From Agrobacterium tumefaciens (GTDB lineage: Bacteria > Pseudomonadota > Alphaproteobacteria > Rhizobiales > Rhizobiaceae), in the NCBI GenBank assembly GCA_025559845.1, contig CP048469.1, positions 1,302,001 through 1,366,000 of the forward strand: a stretch of DNA of 64,000 nucleotides, written 5' to 3'. A program made the position numbers and the translations under genes. The notes under the pieces were generated by a model that did no database searches, had not been told where the DNA came from, and saw only the letters and a program-made list of their open reading frames with translations. Shown in pieces: positions 47,242-55,591 of this stretch (positions are counted from its first letter, which is position 1; every line of letters starts with the position of its first letter).

Positions 47242-48216
47242 TCAATCCTGCAGGGCCCAGTCCGCCACTTCCCAGCGGGTCTGCCCACGGTCGGAAACGA
47301 TGCGACCGAGCCCCGGGAAAGGCATGTGCGTGGCAGCAATCAGTGCACCTTCGGCGGCAGCACGCGGGAAAAACCGGTCGCGCATCGCCTTCGCGGCGTC
47401 ACGATCCTGCTCGAACAGGAAGAACACGTCCGTGGCAGCGGGATGCACCACCGGGAAAATCATGTCCGACACCATGATCATGCTCTTGCCGCCGTCTTCC
47501 ACCCGTACGCCGATATGGCCGGGCGTATGGCCTGTCAGGTCAACGATCGACACGCCGGGGACGATTTCACGTTCGCCGTCAATCGCCTGCAGCCTGGGGT
47601 AAAGGCGCACCACCTCATCCGCCATCTGGAAGCTGGTCTGCAGGTAATCCGGTGCACCGGCGCGCTTGGCCGGGTCGGTCCAGTGCTTGACGTCGCGGCG
47701 ATCGATATAAAGCTCGGCCTTCGGATAATTGTTCTTGCCGCCGGCAATCAGACCGCCCATGTGGTCCTGGTGCATATGCGTGACGATCACGGCGTCGATC
47801 TGGTCGAGCTTCAGGCCAAGCGTGGCAAGCGCCTGCGGCAACTTGCCGGTCTCGCCGATCGAACCTGCCGCCCCGGCATCGATCAGGATGCGGCGTTGGC
47901 CATCATCGATCAGATACTGGTTGAACAGGAACCGCACGCCGCTTGGCCGGGCGGTAGACTGGGCGACGGCTGCCTGCTCCACATCGGCCGGGCTGCGGCC
48001 GGGAAAGAAGTTGTATGGCATGTCGGCATAACCGTCGGTCAGTGCTGTCACCGTAAAGCGACCGATGCGGATCTGCGCCAGCGGCGTGACGCTGGCCAGC
48101 GCCTTTGCGGGTTCCTGCGCTGCAACGAGGCCTGGCAATGCGCTGCCGATCAGCCCACCGCCTAGAAGGCCAAGAGGAAGAGCGCTGGCGAAGGCACGGC
48201 GTGAAAGTTGAGGCAT
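47242..48216 (-). CDS. Tat-exported metallo-beta-lactamase-fold hydrolase
   Basis: 324 residues. The N-terminus MPQLSRRAFASALPLGLLGG has the twin-arginine SRRAF motif, a hydrophobic stretch and a PGLVAAQEP end, so Tat export to the periplasm is likely. The body has the metal-binding THMHQDHMGG, then later LTGHTPGHIGVRV and MVSDMIFPVVHP. This is the group of exported MBL-fold hydrolases such as quorum-quenching lactonases and related enzymes; the substrate is not evident. ATG at 48216 follows AGGAGAAA. It is divergent from a LysR gene that probably regulates it. Confidence 0.88.
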   Translation of the reverse strand: MPQLSRRAFASALPLGLLGGGLIGSALPGLVAAQEPAKALASVTPLAQIRIGRFTVTALTDGYADMPYNFFPGRSPADVEQAAVAQSTARPSGVRFLFNQYLIDDGQRRILIDAGAAGSIGETGKLPQALATLGLKLDQIDAVIVTHMHQDHMGGLIAGGKNNYPKAELYIDRRDVKHWTDPAKRAGAPDYLQTSFQMADEVVRLYPRLQAIDGEREIVPGVSIVDLTGHTPGHIGVRVEDGGKSMIMVSDMIFPVVHPAATDVFFLFEQDRDAAKAMRDRFFPRAAAEGALIAATHMPFPGLGRIVSDRGQTRWEVADWALQD

Positions 48217-48351
48217 GGCGTCTTTCTCCTGATCTTTGAACAATGGGAGGAGCCGTTTGCGTCCCCTCGACGACATGAAGCTATGATATCCATAAACGAT
48301 GGGGTATCCTGCCATTTCAGGAAGTTTCCTCTCATTTTCCGGAAGGATGAA

Positions 48352-49248
48352 ATGGACCGGTTTGATGCGATGTCGGTGCTGCTGGCGGTGGTGGATGCGG
48401 GCAGTCTTTCAGCGGGGGCGCGGCGCCTGCATGCACCGCTTGCCACCGTCAGCCGCAAGGTGGCCGATCTTGAAAAACACCTCGGCGTGCGTCTGGTGCT
48501 GCGCACCCGCCGTGGTTTGACCCTGACGGATGAAGGACGCAGCTACGTTGCCGCATCACGGCGTATTCTGGACGAACTGGAAGCGGTGGAGCGTCAGGCA
48601 AGCGGCGATTATGGCGCGCTGCGCGGCGGGCTGCACATGACGGCCCCCGTCACCTTCGGCGAGCGCCATATGCTGCCAATCGCTCTGGAATTTCTGAAGG
48701 AACAACCGGAAATCAACCTGCGGCTGACATTGGCAGACCGGCAGATCAGCCTTGCGGATGAGCATGTGGATGTGGCGCTGCGCATCGGCCATCTGGCCGA
48801 CAGCGCGCTGATCGCAACCCGTGTCGGCACCGTGCGCCGCGTGGTCTGCGCCAGCCCCGATTACCTGGCCCGGCGCGGCATTCCGCTGAAACCCGAGGAC
48901 CTTGCCCAGCATGACGGCATCAGTTTTCAGGGCTTTGCCAGCGCGCCCGAGGTGCGATTCCGCCGCGACGTCTCGGCATTCACCGCCGAGCCCCGCCCCA
49001 AACTCGCCGTCAACACCACCGAAGCCGCCATCCAGGCCGCCGTTTCCGGCATCGGCATCATCCGCGTTCTCTCCTACCAGATCGCCGACCAACTGCGCAC
49101 CGGCGCCCTGCAGGAAGTGCTGGCAGATTACGCCCCAGAGCCCCTGCCGATAAACATCATCTACGCCCCCGCGGACCTCCAGCCACTGAAAGTGAGACGT
49201 TTTCTCGACTGGATCACACCCCGTTTGCGGTCGCGGATGGCCGGGTAG
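48352..49248 (+). CDS. LysR-family transcriptional regulator
   Basis: 298 residues. The HTH LSAGARRLHAPLATVSRKVA is near residues 18-40, with the variant LATVSRKVADLEKHLGVRL of the PecT/HexA-like group. The effector domain includes RRGIPLKPEDLAQHDGISFQ and ISGIGIIRVLSYQIADQLRT. ATG at 48352 has AAGGA close upstream; an in-frame start at 48208 would overlap the divergent gene's start. Its probable target is the Tat-exported metallo-hydrolase gene, 135 bp away. Confidence 0.9.
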   Translation: MDRFDAMSVLLAVVDAGSLSAGARRLHAPLATVSRKVADLEKHLGVRLVLRTRRGLTLTDEGRSYVAASRRILDELEAVERQASGDYGALRGGLHMTAPVTFGERHMLPIALEFLKEQPEINLRLTLADRQISLADEHVDVALRIGHLADSALIATRVGTVRRVVCASPDYLARRGIPLKPEDLAQHDGISFQGFASAPEVRFRRDVSAFTAEPRPKLAVNTTEAAIQAAVSGIGIIRVLSYQIADQLRTGALQEVLADYAPEPLPINIIYAPADLQPLKVRRFLDWITPRLRSRMAG

Positions 49249-49419
49249 TGTTATTCCGCCAAGGGAATGAGATATCGGCATGACCCTCGCGCTCTGCAGT
49301 CTATTTCAGACCAGAGCCTCACAAAAAAATGTGCCGCGCCTATCCATTTCTCCCCGTAGTCGTGGTTACAGTACGCACTCCATTCTCTTTTAACCCGCTG
49401 AAGTATGAGTGGATGAGCC

Positions 49420-49944
49420 ATGGCTGTAATTCTGAGTACGGATCGACTGTATCTGCGCGAAATAGACGATTCTGACCTCGTTTCATTGGCTGATATCTAC
49501 GCCGACGATGAGTGTATGAAGTTCTACCCGGGCACAAAGACAGCGGCTGAAACAAAGGCATGGTTTCAGAAACTGGCTTTTGACAGTTACCGGGCGGATG
49601 GGTTTGGACTATGGGCGGTCGTTGACCGTCTGACCGAGCAAGTCATTGGTGATTGCGGCATCACGCGACAACAGACGCCGGCAGGTATGGAGCCCGAAAT
49701 CGGTTATCATCTCTGGCGTGAATTTTGGGGGAAAGGGTTCGCGACTGAAGCCGCAACCGCCTGTCGTGATTACGCCCTTGAGACACTGGGTCTCAACCGG
49801 GTCGTCAGCATCACGACGCCCGAAAATATTGCCTCCCAGCGGGTCGCTCAAAGGGTTCACGACCGAAAGGAAATCTATCAGAAACGGTCAGGAGACAGCG
49901 GTATCCTGGTGGACCGTTTTCTCTACATCAGCGACAAGAGATAA
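49420..49944 (+). CDS. GNAT family N-acetyltransferase
   Basis: 174 residues of the RimJ/RimL-like type. It opens LSTDRLYLREIDDSDLVSLA, has the acetyl-CoA segment IGYHLWREFWGKGFATEAAT near residue 90, and NRVVSITTPENIASQRVAQR near 125. After that the normal SxR-x-x-xK-x-GF motif becomes VHDRKEIYQKRSGD, so the C-terminus may have been altered. The substrate is unknown. It is followed by a decayed LysR gene. The Lys/Glu and AT-rich codon mix suggests transfer. Confidence 0.78.
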   Translation: MAVILSTDRLYLREIDDSDLVSLADIYADDECMKFYPGTKTAAETKAWFQKLAFDSYRADGFGLWAVVDRLTEQVIGDCGITRQQTPAGMEPEIGYHLWREFWGKGFATEAATACRDYALETLGLNRVVSITTPENIASQRVAQRVHDRKEIYQKRSGDSGILVDRFLYISDKR

Positions 49945-49982
49945 CGGCTTCGTTCCCTTCCACGCTCATCGGATTTCCTGCT

Positions 49983-50210
49983 TTGAGAGATATGCAGCGA
50001 CGGTGCGTTGCCGCCGTTGCTGGCAAGGGCGTTGCTCTCGTCAGAAAAGCCTTGGTCACACAGGAATTGAGCAGTGGCCGTCTGGTTCACCTGATGCCGG
50101 AAGTCGCCTGGCCGGTGAAGTGGGCTTATTACGCGGTGGCCGCGCCCAAGGCGTTGCGCAGGCTTGAGGTCAGCGCATTTCACGATTGGCTGACGAGGTC
50201 GATGAATGTC
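49983..50210 (+). pseudogene. C-terminal fragment of a GcvA-like LysR gene
   Basis: The frame reads AAVAGKGVALVRKALVTQEL, then SGRLVHLMPEVAWPVKWAYYAVAAPKALRR, EVSAFHDWLTRSMN: the last ~75 residues of a GcvA-like LysR effector domain. Normal relatives read AALAGQGVALARSLLV and FRDWLLAEA. No HTH or first two thirds is present upstream; the region between 49945 and 49983 shows no LysR frame. The reading runs past the family end into unrelated codons. It looks like a relic left by a deletion or insertion. Confidence 0.7.
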
Positions 50211-50310
50211 GGCTCGGAGGGGAACCATCTCCCCTCGGTCGATACCCCCTGACGGGTCACGCCGGGGGGCAAGGCTGTATTCGGCGGGCGCTTCTGTTCC
50301 GCCGGTTTTG

Positions 50311-50424
50311 TTACTTCTTCTTCGCCTGGTCGTGGTGCCATTTGATGGAGAAGAACATGCCCGTTCCCAGGACGAGAATCTTCAACGGAAAGAAGACTAT
50401 CGGGAACCAATCTACCCAGTCCAT
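50311..50424 (-). CDS. 37-residue membrane peptide (putative)
   Basis: Reading MDWVDWFPIVFFPLKILVLG, then TGMFFSIKWHHDQAKKK: one membrane helix with a Trp-rich N-terminus and a basic C-terminus. This composition is unlikely for a random frame and resembles small rhizobial membrane peptides, but the ribosome-binding site is weak. Its expression is unproven. The function is unknown. Confidence 0.45.
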   Translation of the reverse strand: MDWVDWFPIVFFPLKILVLGTGMFFSIKWHHDQAKKK

Positions 50425-50610
50425 TTTGAATACTTTCAGGCTGTTACTGATGCTGTCTGTCGTAGGATCTACCTCAAAACAGCCGCCTCGGCAGCGTCTT
50501 TTTCGCTAAAAGCCCTTCTGGCGGCATTATGCCGCAATCACCCCTGCGGACCATGCCGCACGCAGACCGGGGCGACGGGATCATGAAAAAGGCATGTCAG
50601 GGAGCGCTCC

Positions 50611-51513
50611 TCAGACACGTGGCATCGCCTTAATGAAATCGATGAAGGCACGCAGCGGCGACGGTACGAGGCGGCGGCCGGGGTAGTAGAGGAAGGGGCC
50701 GGAGAAACTCAGCCACCAGTCTTCCATAACAGGCACAAGCGCTTTGCTCTGGAAATGCGGTTGCAGCCAGTCTTCGAAGAGATACATGAGCCCGAGGCCG
50801 GAAATTGCCGCGTCTATGCCGAGATCGGTGGCGCCGCCGGCCTGAACGACGAGGCCGCCGGAGGGCTCTATCGTCAGTACCTCCCCGTCCCGTTCGAACT
50901 CCCAGCCGGGAATGGCGCGGCCCGAAAAGCGGCCGCGAATGCAATTGTGCGACAAGAGATCGCGTGGGGTTTTCGGTGTTCCATGCGCGGCGAGATAAGC
51001 GGGTGACGCGGCAAGCGCGAAGCGCTGTTCGCGGGGGCCGATCGGCACGGCAATCATGTCCTGCTCAAGCCGCTCGTCATAACGGATGCCGGCGTCGTAA
51101 CCGCCTTCGATGATATCGACGAAGCTTTCATCCGTGACGATTTCCAGCCGGATATCCGGATAGGCTGCCAGGAATGCTGGCACGATGCGCGGCAACACCA
51201 GCCGGGCGGCACTTGCCGGAACATTGAGCTTCAACGCGCCGGCCGGGCGGTCCCGGTGGCTTGTCGCCTGATCGAGCGCAGAGGCGATTTCGGAAAAGGC
51301 AGGCCCCAGACGTTCCATCAGCACCCGCCCCGCCTCGGTCGGCAGAACACTGCGCGTCGTGCGGTTGAGAAGCCGCACTCCAAGCTCGGCCTCCAGACGC
51401 TTGACCGCATCGCTCAGGGACGACGAACTCGTGCCGCTGATGCGCGATGCCTCGCGAAAACCCCTGGCACGCGCCACCATCAGGAAAGCCTCGACATCGG
51501 CCATTTCGCGCAT
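50611..51513 (-). CDS. LysR-family transcriptional regulator
   Basis: 300 residues. The HTH FREASRISGTSSSSLSDAVK is near residues 18-40, with RLEAELGVRLLNRTTRSVLP following. The effector domain ends DWWLSFSGPFLYYPGRRLVP, the same ending type as other LysR genes in this window. ATG at 51513 is preceded by GGAGAG. It is divergent from an aldo/keto reductase gene, with a palindrome in between, so it probably regulates that gene. Confidence 0.9.
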   Translation of the reverse strand: MREMADVEAFLMVARARGFREASRISGTSSSSLSDAVKRLEAELGVRLLNRTTRSVLPTEAGRVLMERLGPAFSEIASALDQATSHRDRPAGALKLNVPASAARLVLPRIVPAFLAAYPDIRLEIVTDESFVDIIEGGYDAGIRYDERLEQDMIAVPIGPREQRFALAASPAYLAAHGTPKTPRDLLSHNCIRGRFSGRAIPGWEFERDGEVLTIEPSGGLVVQAGGATDLGIDAAISGLGLMYLFEDWLQPHFQSKALVPVMEDWWLSFSGPFLYYPGRRLVPSPLRAFIDFIKAMPRV

Positions 51514-51541
51514 TCAACTCTCCGCCTCACCAGTCGCCTAT

Positions 51542-51559
51542 TGTCCGTCCACACGGACA
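51542..51559. promoter_or_regulatory. palindrome between lysR and the aldo/keto reductase gene
   Basis: TGTCCGT-CCAC-ACGGACA, a perfect 7-bp inverted repeat 28 bp upstream of the LysR start. It may be the LysR recognition or autoregulatory site. Confidence 0.5.
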
Positions 51560-51634
51560 GCATGTCCGGATCTTACCGGATTGTGACGTTAATGTCAGGC
51601 GCTTACCTTGATGGTCGAAACAGGAGACAAAGCC

Positions 51635-52501
51635 ATGACGACCATTGGAAAATCCGGCACATTCATTCTCGGCGACCGCGCTGTAAACCGGCTTGGTTAC
51701 GGCGCCATGCAGCTTGCCGGAAAGGGCGTATTTGGCCCTCCCCGCGACCGTGCAGAGGCAATTGCCGTTCTGCGCGAAGCTGTCGAAAGCGGCGTCAATC
51801 ACATCGATACCAGCGATTTCTACGGCCCGCATGTCACCAACCAGATCATCCGCGAAGCGCTTCATCCCTACAGCGACGACCTCGTGATCGTCACGAAGGT
51901 TGGTGCCCTGCGCGGCACGGATGCTTCCTGGAACCCCGCCTTTTCGCGGCAGGAACTGACGCAGGCCGTGCATGACAATCTGCGCAATCTCGGCCTCGAT
52001 GTTCTCGATGTCGTCAACCTGCGCGCCATGTTCGATGTGCACGGTCCGGCGGAAGGCTCGCTCGATGAGCCGCTGGAAGTGCTGGCAGAGCTGAAACGGC
52101 AGGGCCTGATCCGGCATATCGGCCTCTCGAACGTCACGGCAAAGCAGATCGACGACGGCAAGGCGATTACCGACATCGCCTGCGTGCAGAACCAGTACAA
52201 TCTCGCCCACCGTGGCGATGACGCTCTGATAGACAAGCTTGCCGCAGACGGCATCGCCTACGTGCCGTTCTTCCCGCTCGGAGGCTTTTCGCCGCTCCAG
52301 TCCTCGACCTTGTCAGATGTCGCAACCCGCCTCGGCGCAACACCCCTGCAGGTGGCCCTCGCCTGGCTGCTGAAACGTTCACCCAACATCCTGCTCATCC
52401 CCGGCACCTCATCACGCACCCACCTCAGAGAGAACATCGCGGCCGAGAGCGTTGAACTGCCGGCCGATGCACTTTCGCAACTGGAAAACATGGCGGCGTG
52501 A
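51635..52501 (+). CDS. aldo/keto reductase
   Basis: A 288-residue AKR with HIDTSDFYGPHVTNQIIREA near residue 45 (Asp and Tyr of the catalytic tetrad), VTKVGALRG near 90, and a late PGTSSRTHLRENIAA for NADPH binding. It reduces aldehydes or ketones with NADPH; its group is annotated as aldo/keto reductase of unknown substrate. ATG at 51635 is preceded by GGAG about nine bases away. It is divergent from a LysR gene, its likely regulator. Confidence 0.9.
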   Translation: MTTIGKSGTFILGDRAVNRLGYGAMQLAGKGVFGPPRDRAEAIAVLREAVESGVNHIDTSDFYGPHVTNQIIREALHPYSDDLVIVTKVGALRGTDASWNPAFSRQELTQAVHDNLRNLGLDVLDVVNLRAMFDVHGPAEGSLDEPLEVLAELKRQGLIRHIGLSNVTAKQIDDGKAITDIACVQNQYNLAHRGDDALIDKLAADGIAYVPFFPLGGFSPLQSSTLSDVATRLGATPLQVALAWLLKRSPNILLIPGTSSRTHLRENIAAESVELPADALSQLENMAA

Positions 52502-52649
52502 GAGACACAAACCGGGCAGCGCGGGTGATGGCTCGCACCTCTCCGTGCTGTCCGGATAATATGCCCGATTGTGTCGCGGTCCGTTCCTCAGTGACGAGGA
52601 GGCTGATAAGCAATGCCGACGTCAGGAATTCTGTTCAGATGGAATCGGC

Positions 52650-53102
52650 ATGCTCGCACCAACGCTCCGCACTTTGAGGAACATATCGCTCGCTCACCTC
52701 GCGGGAACCTACGTAACGCTGCTGGTTTTTTTCATGGCAGGCGCTTCGGTTCCGGATCAGGTGTTGAAATCACCGTTGATAGCGTGGATGATGTTGCCAG
52801 TCATCTACCCGATTACGTTACCGTTGGTTGTGCCTTTCGCCGTATTGTCGCTTTTCATCATCAACAGGTACCGCCTTCAGGCTCGTTGGACTTTCACGCT
52901 GGCAGGTGCGGTATCGGGATTATGCTCGGTCCTGCTCATTGGGTATTTCATGCCCGGTTTCTGGAAAGAGGGCCCCTATATTCTTTGTATCTCGGCAACC
53001 GTGGGCGGCGCCGTTGCAGGGCAGATATTCAAGCTGGCGACGGGTTCTGCCTCGCGCCGACGAGGGCGTGAAAGATTTGTGGCTGATGAAAACTTTAGCT
53101 GA
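52650..53102 (+). CDS. hypothetical membrane protein
   Basis: About 150 residues with four hydrophobic segments (about 14-34, 42-70, 80-102 and 108-128) and a basic C-terminal tail (SASRRRGRERFVADENFS). The family is not recognised. ATG at 52650 is used; a longer frame to 52569 has no supporting site. Its 3' end overlaps the stop of the convergent small membrane protein by 8 bp. Confidence 0.6.
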   Translation: MLAPTLRTLRNISLAHLAGTYVTLLVFFMAGASVPDQVLKSPLIAWMMLPVIYPITLPLVVPFAVLSLFIINRYRLQARWTFTLAGAVSGLCSVLLIGYFMPGFWKEGPYILCISATVGGAVAGQIFKLATGSASRRRGRERFVADENFS

Positions 53103-53379
53103 GCCATGGAGAGATTGCGACAAGGCAAAGTGTGACAGATGCACCCCATTGGACATACTGAAGCGTTTTGATCCGGGCAGTGGATGCACCGCGAACGGCA
53201 GTGCGGAGACCCACGACCAGCATGACCAGCGCCAGGGGTAAACCGAAGAACAGATAAACTAACTCTGGATAGGACTCGTTCGGGCGTCCCATTTCTTGCC
53301 AGGCCAGTGGTGTGAACGAGAGCACCGCCATCACCAAGACGCAAACCGCGCCGAGAACTACTCCAATATAACGCGACAC
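53095..53379 (-). CDS. small membrane protein
   Basis: A 94-residue protein with three hydrophobic segments (about 4-24, 40-60 and 75-92). The start is GTG at 53379 with GGAG six bases upstream. The function is unknown. It is convergent with the preceding membrane protein and overlaps its 3' end by 8 bp. Confidence 0.6.
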   Translation of the reverse strand: MSRYIGVVLGAVCVLVMAVLSFTPLAWQEMGRPNESYPELVYLFFGLPLALVMLVVGLRTAVRGASTARIKTLQYVQWGASVTLCLVAISPWLS

Positions 53380-53489
53380 TGCACGCTCCGATGCCCGGTG
53401 AAAATATTTCCCTGTGATTATAGAGGCTTGGTGACGGCGTCAATTTCGACACGAGCCCCGCCGCCTCCTCCCTTCGCCGCATCATGCGG

Positions 53490-53822
53490 CTAATCAACCT
53501 CTTTCGTTCCCCACGCATAATGCTCCACAATGCCCTGCTGGTTGCGGATGAGGTGGCCGGCCAAAATGGGGTCGCCGCCTTTCATGGTTTCGGCATCCGC
53601 GCCGCACAGATGCAGGAACATGCGCTGGTGAAGGACGGCGGCGAAATAGTCCTGGGGTGGCGGGGGTTGCGTTGCTTCCTCGCTTTTCCATCCTTCCGAT
53701 ACCTGCGTCGTCGCATCTTCCAGCGCCTTCAGAACCTCAGCCATCATGCCTTCGGTGGCCCGTTCGATGAGGTCGTTGATGTGCCTTTCGGCGGGCGTGA
53801 GGACGGGGCAGGAATTGCTCAT
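53490..53822 (-). CDS. hypothetical protein
   Basis: About 110 residues, soluble and mostly helical, opening MSNSCPVLTPAERHINDLIE and ending with Tyr- and Trp-containing HYAWGTKEVD. ATG at 53822 is preferred because GGAGA lies upstream of it; an in-frame ATG lies at 53837. No family is recognised and there are no obvious partners. Confidence 0.6.
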   Translation of the reverse strand: MSNSCPVLTPAERHINDLIERATEGMMAEVLKALEDATTQVSEGWKSEEATQPPPPQDYFAAVLHQRMFLHLCGADAETMKGGDPILAGHLIRNQQGIVEHYAWGTKEVD

Positions 53823-53960
53823 GCGAAGATCTCCCATAGACGTGCGTGCTGTTCTGACGTGGCTTCACCTTAGAGGAGAATGTGTCGGTTTTGGGCGGTG
53901 GGCTGGTGGAGTTATACCGGATGAGAATTTTACCACTGCCCTCAAACGCAGTCCAAAATA

Positions 53961-53984
53961 ATTATTGACCGATCTATCAATAAT
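53961..53984. promoter_or_regulatory. TetR operator before its own gene
   Basis: ATTATTGA-N8-TCAATAAT, a perfect 8-bp inverted repeat 16 bp before the tetR start at 54000. The 22-bp sequence TTATTGACCGATCTATCAAT with ending AA matches the site at 54636-54657 at 18 of 22 positions. Confidence 0.75.
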
Positions 53985-53999
53985 GGATATCCAGTCAGC

Positions 54000-54581
54000 A
54001 TGGCTAGACCGAGAGAATTTGATCGTGATGCGGCGCTGGACAGTGCCTTGCGGGTGTTTTGGGCAAAGGGTTTTGCTGCGACATCGACCGATGATCTGCT
54101 GGGCGCGATGGGGATCGGCAGGCAGAGCCTGTATGGTGCGTTTGGCGACAAGCGTACGCTTTATCTTGAGGCACTGGATACCTATCAGCGGCGCACGGTA
54201 TCGGGTCACCTGAAAAGGTTGAGCGATGCCGCCTCGCCTCTGCAGGGCATCCAAAACCTGCTGACCGGGCTGATCGCGGAAGATGAAAACGAGCGGGTGC
54301 TGGGCTGCATGGGCGTCGGTTCACTCGGCGAGTTCGGCATTACCGATGCGGAACTGAATGAGCGGCGTGGCAAATCCAGCCAGGTGCTCGACACGCGCAT
54401 TGCCGAGCGTATCCGGCAGGGTCAGGCGTCGGGAGACATAGACCCAGCCCTTGATCCGGCCGAGGCATCCGCATTCGTGCAGATGACGATGACGGGGCTG
54501 CAGCTTGCGGCGCGCAGTGGTGCCGCAGCCGCCGATCTCAAGGCCATGGCGCGCTTTGCTGCGCAACGCCTGACACCATGA
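54000..54581 (+). CDS. TetR/AcrR-family transcriptional regulator
   Basis: 193 residues. The HTH is near residues 10-55 (ALDSALRVFWAKGFAATSTD, then LLGAMGIGRQSLYGAFGDKR). The C-terminal domain includes NLLTGLIAEDENERVLGCMG, common in TetR regulators that control SDR or quinone-reductase genes. Perfect operator sequences stand just before it and before the downstream SDR gene, so it should repress both. A strong terminator separates the two genes. Confidence 0.92.
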   Translation: MARPREFDRDAALDSALRVFWAKGFAATSTDDLLGAMGIGRQSLYGAFGDKRTLYLEALDTYQRRTVSGHLKRLSDAASPLQGIQNLLTGLIAEDENERVLGCMGVGSLGEFGITDAELNERRGKSSQVLDTRIAERIRQGQASGDIDPALDPAEASAFVQMTMTGLQLAARSGAAAADLKAMARFAAQRLTP

Positions 54582-54603
54582 GACCGTAAAATACCGAGAC
54601 TGG

Positions 54604-54625
54604 CCTCCCGCGACGGGAGGTTTTT
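54604..54625 (+). terminator. intrinsic terminator of tetR
   Basis: CCTCCCG-CGA-CGGGAGG followed by TTTTT: a seven-pair perfect stem, 23 bp after the tetR stop. Confidence 0.92.
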
Positions 54626-54635
54626 ATATGCTTAA

Positions 54636-54657
54636 TTATGGATCGATCAGTCAATAA
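54636..54657. promoter_or_regulatory. TetR operator before the SDR gene
   Basis: TTATGGATCGATCAGTCAAT with ending AA, 18 of 22 positions identical to the operator at 53961-53984 and ending 11 bp before the SDR start at 54669. Confidence 0.7.
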
Positions 54658-54668
54658 AGGAGACGATC

Positions 54669-55400
54669 ATGACGACAGGTGAACGCAGGACGGCCCTCGT
54701 TTTTGGCGGTGCACGCGGCATTGGCGCTGCGGCAGTGGAAAGACTGGTGAAGGATGGTTTCGACACCGCCTTCACCTATGTCTCGCGGCCCGATAGCGCC
54801 AATGAACTCGTGGCGAAACTTCAGGCTGCCGGTGGTCGCGCCGCTGCCATTGAGGCCGATAGCGGCGATCCCTCGGCCATCCGCGCCGCCGTGGCAAAGA
54901 CGGTCGATCTTTTCGGACCGCTGGATGCCGTTGTCGTCAATGCCGGAATTCTGCGCCTCAACACGGTTGAAGATGTCAGCCTCGAGGAGCTGGATCAGAT
55001 GCTGGATATCAATGTCCGGGGCGTGTTCCTGTCCATTCAGGCGGCCGTGCCGCATATCAGGGATGGAGGACGCATCATCACCATCGGCTCCAATGTGGCA
55101 ATCAGCACCGGTCATCGCGGTTCCAGCGTCTACCAGTTCACCAAGACGGCGGTTGCGGCAATGGTGAAGGGTATCGCGCTCGATCTTGCGCCACGCCGCA
55201 TCACCGTCAACAACATCCAGCCCGGCCCGACCAACACGGATATGACCTCCGATCTGGTGGCGATGCTGTCGGAGAAAAGCCCTCTGAAACGCGTCGCCGA
55301 CCCTGCCGAGATTGCCGGCGTTGTGGCGTATCTCGCCAGCCCCGCCTCGTCCTATATGACCGGTTCAAGCCTGACCATCGATGGCGGCTTGACGCTCTGA
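54669..55400 (+). CDS. SDR family oxidoreductase
   Basis: A 243-residue SDR with FGGARGIGAAAVERL near residue 14, NAGILRLNT near 92, the catalytic Ser in TIGSNVAISTG near 140, and YQFTKTAVAAM near 155. Unlike typical SDRs the second glycine motif is FGGARGIG instead of TGG. It is a classical FabG-like group member with substrate unknown; relatives are often TetR-controlled. The upstream operator confirms that it is a TetR target. GGAG precedes the ATG. Confidence 0.88.
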   Translation: MTTGERRTALVFGGARGIGAAAVERLVKDGFDTAFTYVSRPDSANELVAKLQAAGGRAAAIEADSGDPSAIRAAVAKTVDLFGPLDAVVVNAGILRLNTVEDVSLEELDQMLDINVRGVFLSIQAAVPHIRDGGRIITIGSNVAISTGHRGSSVYQFTKTAVAAMVKGIALDLAPRRITVNNIQPGPTNTDMTSDLVAMLSEKSPLKRVADPAEIAGVVAYLASPASSYMTGSSLTIDGGLTL

Positions 55401-55520
55401 TCGGCCGCCGGCACGCGGCAATCCGTAGCGCCTGTCAAAAAAAAATCGGCAGGAGCCGGAACCGAATGTCGCGATGCGCATTGATTAGCCGGACAAGCCT
55501 CCCCCTCTTTGTCCATCCTG

Positions 55521-55576
55521 CCCGCAATTTTGCGGGTTTCGGCACCCTTTGAGACCCTCCCGACGGAGGGTTTCTT
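55521..55576. terminator. two stem-loops between convergent genes
   Basis: CCCGCAATTTTGCGGG at 55521-55536 followed by TTTC, and ACCCTCC-CGAC-GGAGGGT at 55554-55571 followed by TTCTTTTT. They lie between the SDR stop and the convergent GNAT stop, so they terminate the SDR on the plus strand; the second may also act in the other direction. Confidence 0.75.
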
Positions 55577-55591
55577 TTTGAGTTTTGCCCG

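Noticed and set aside
54604..54625. Stem-loop after tetR as an operator
   Set aside because: A perfect GC stem directly followed by five T is a terminator; the operators lie before and after it.
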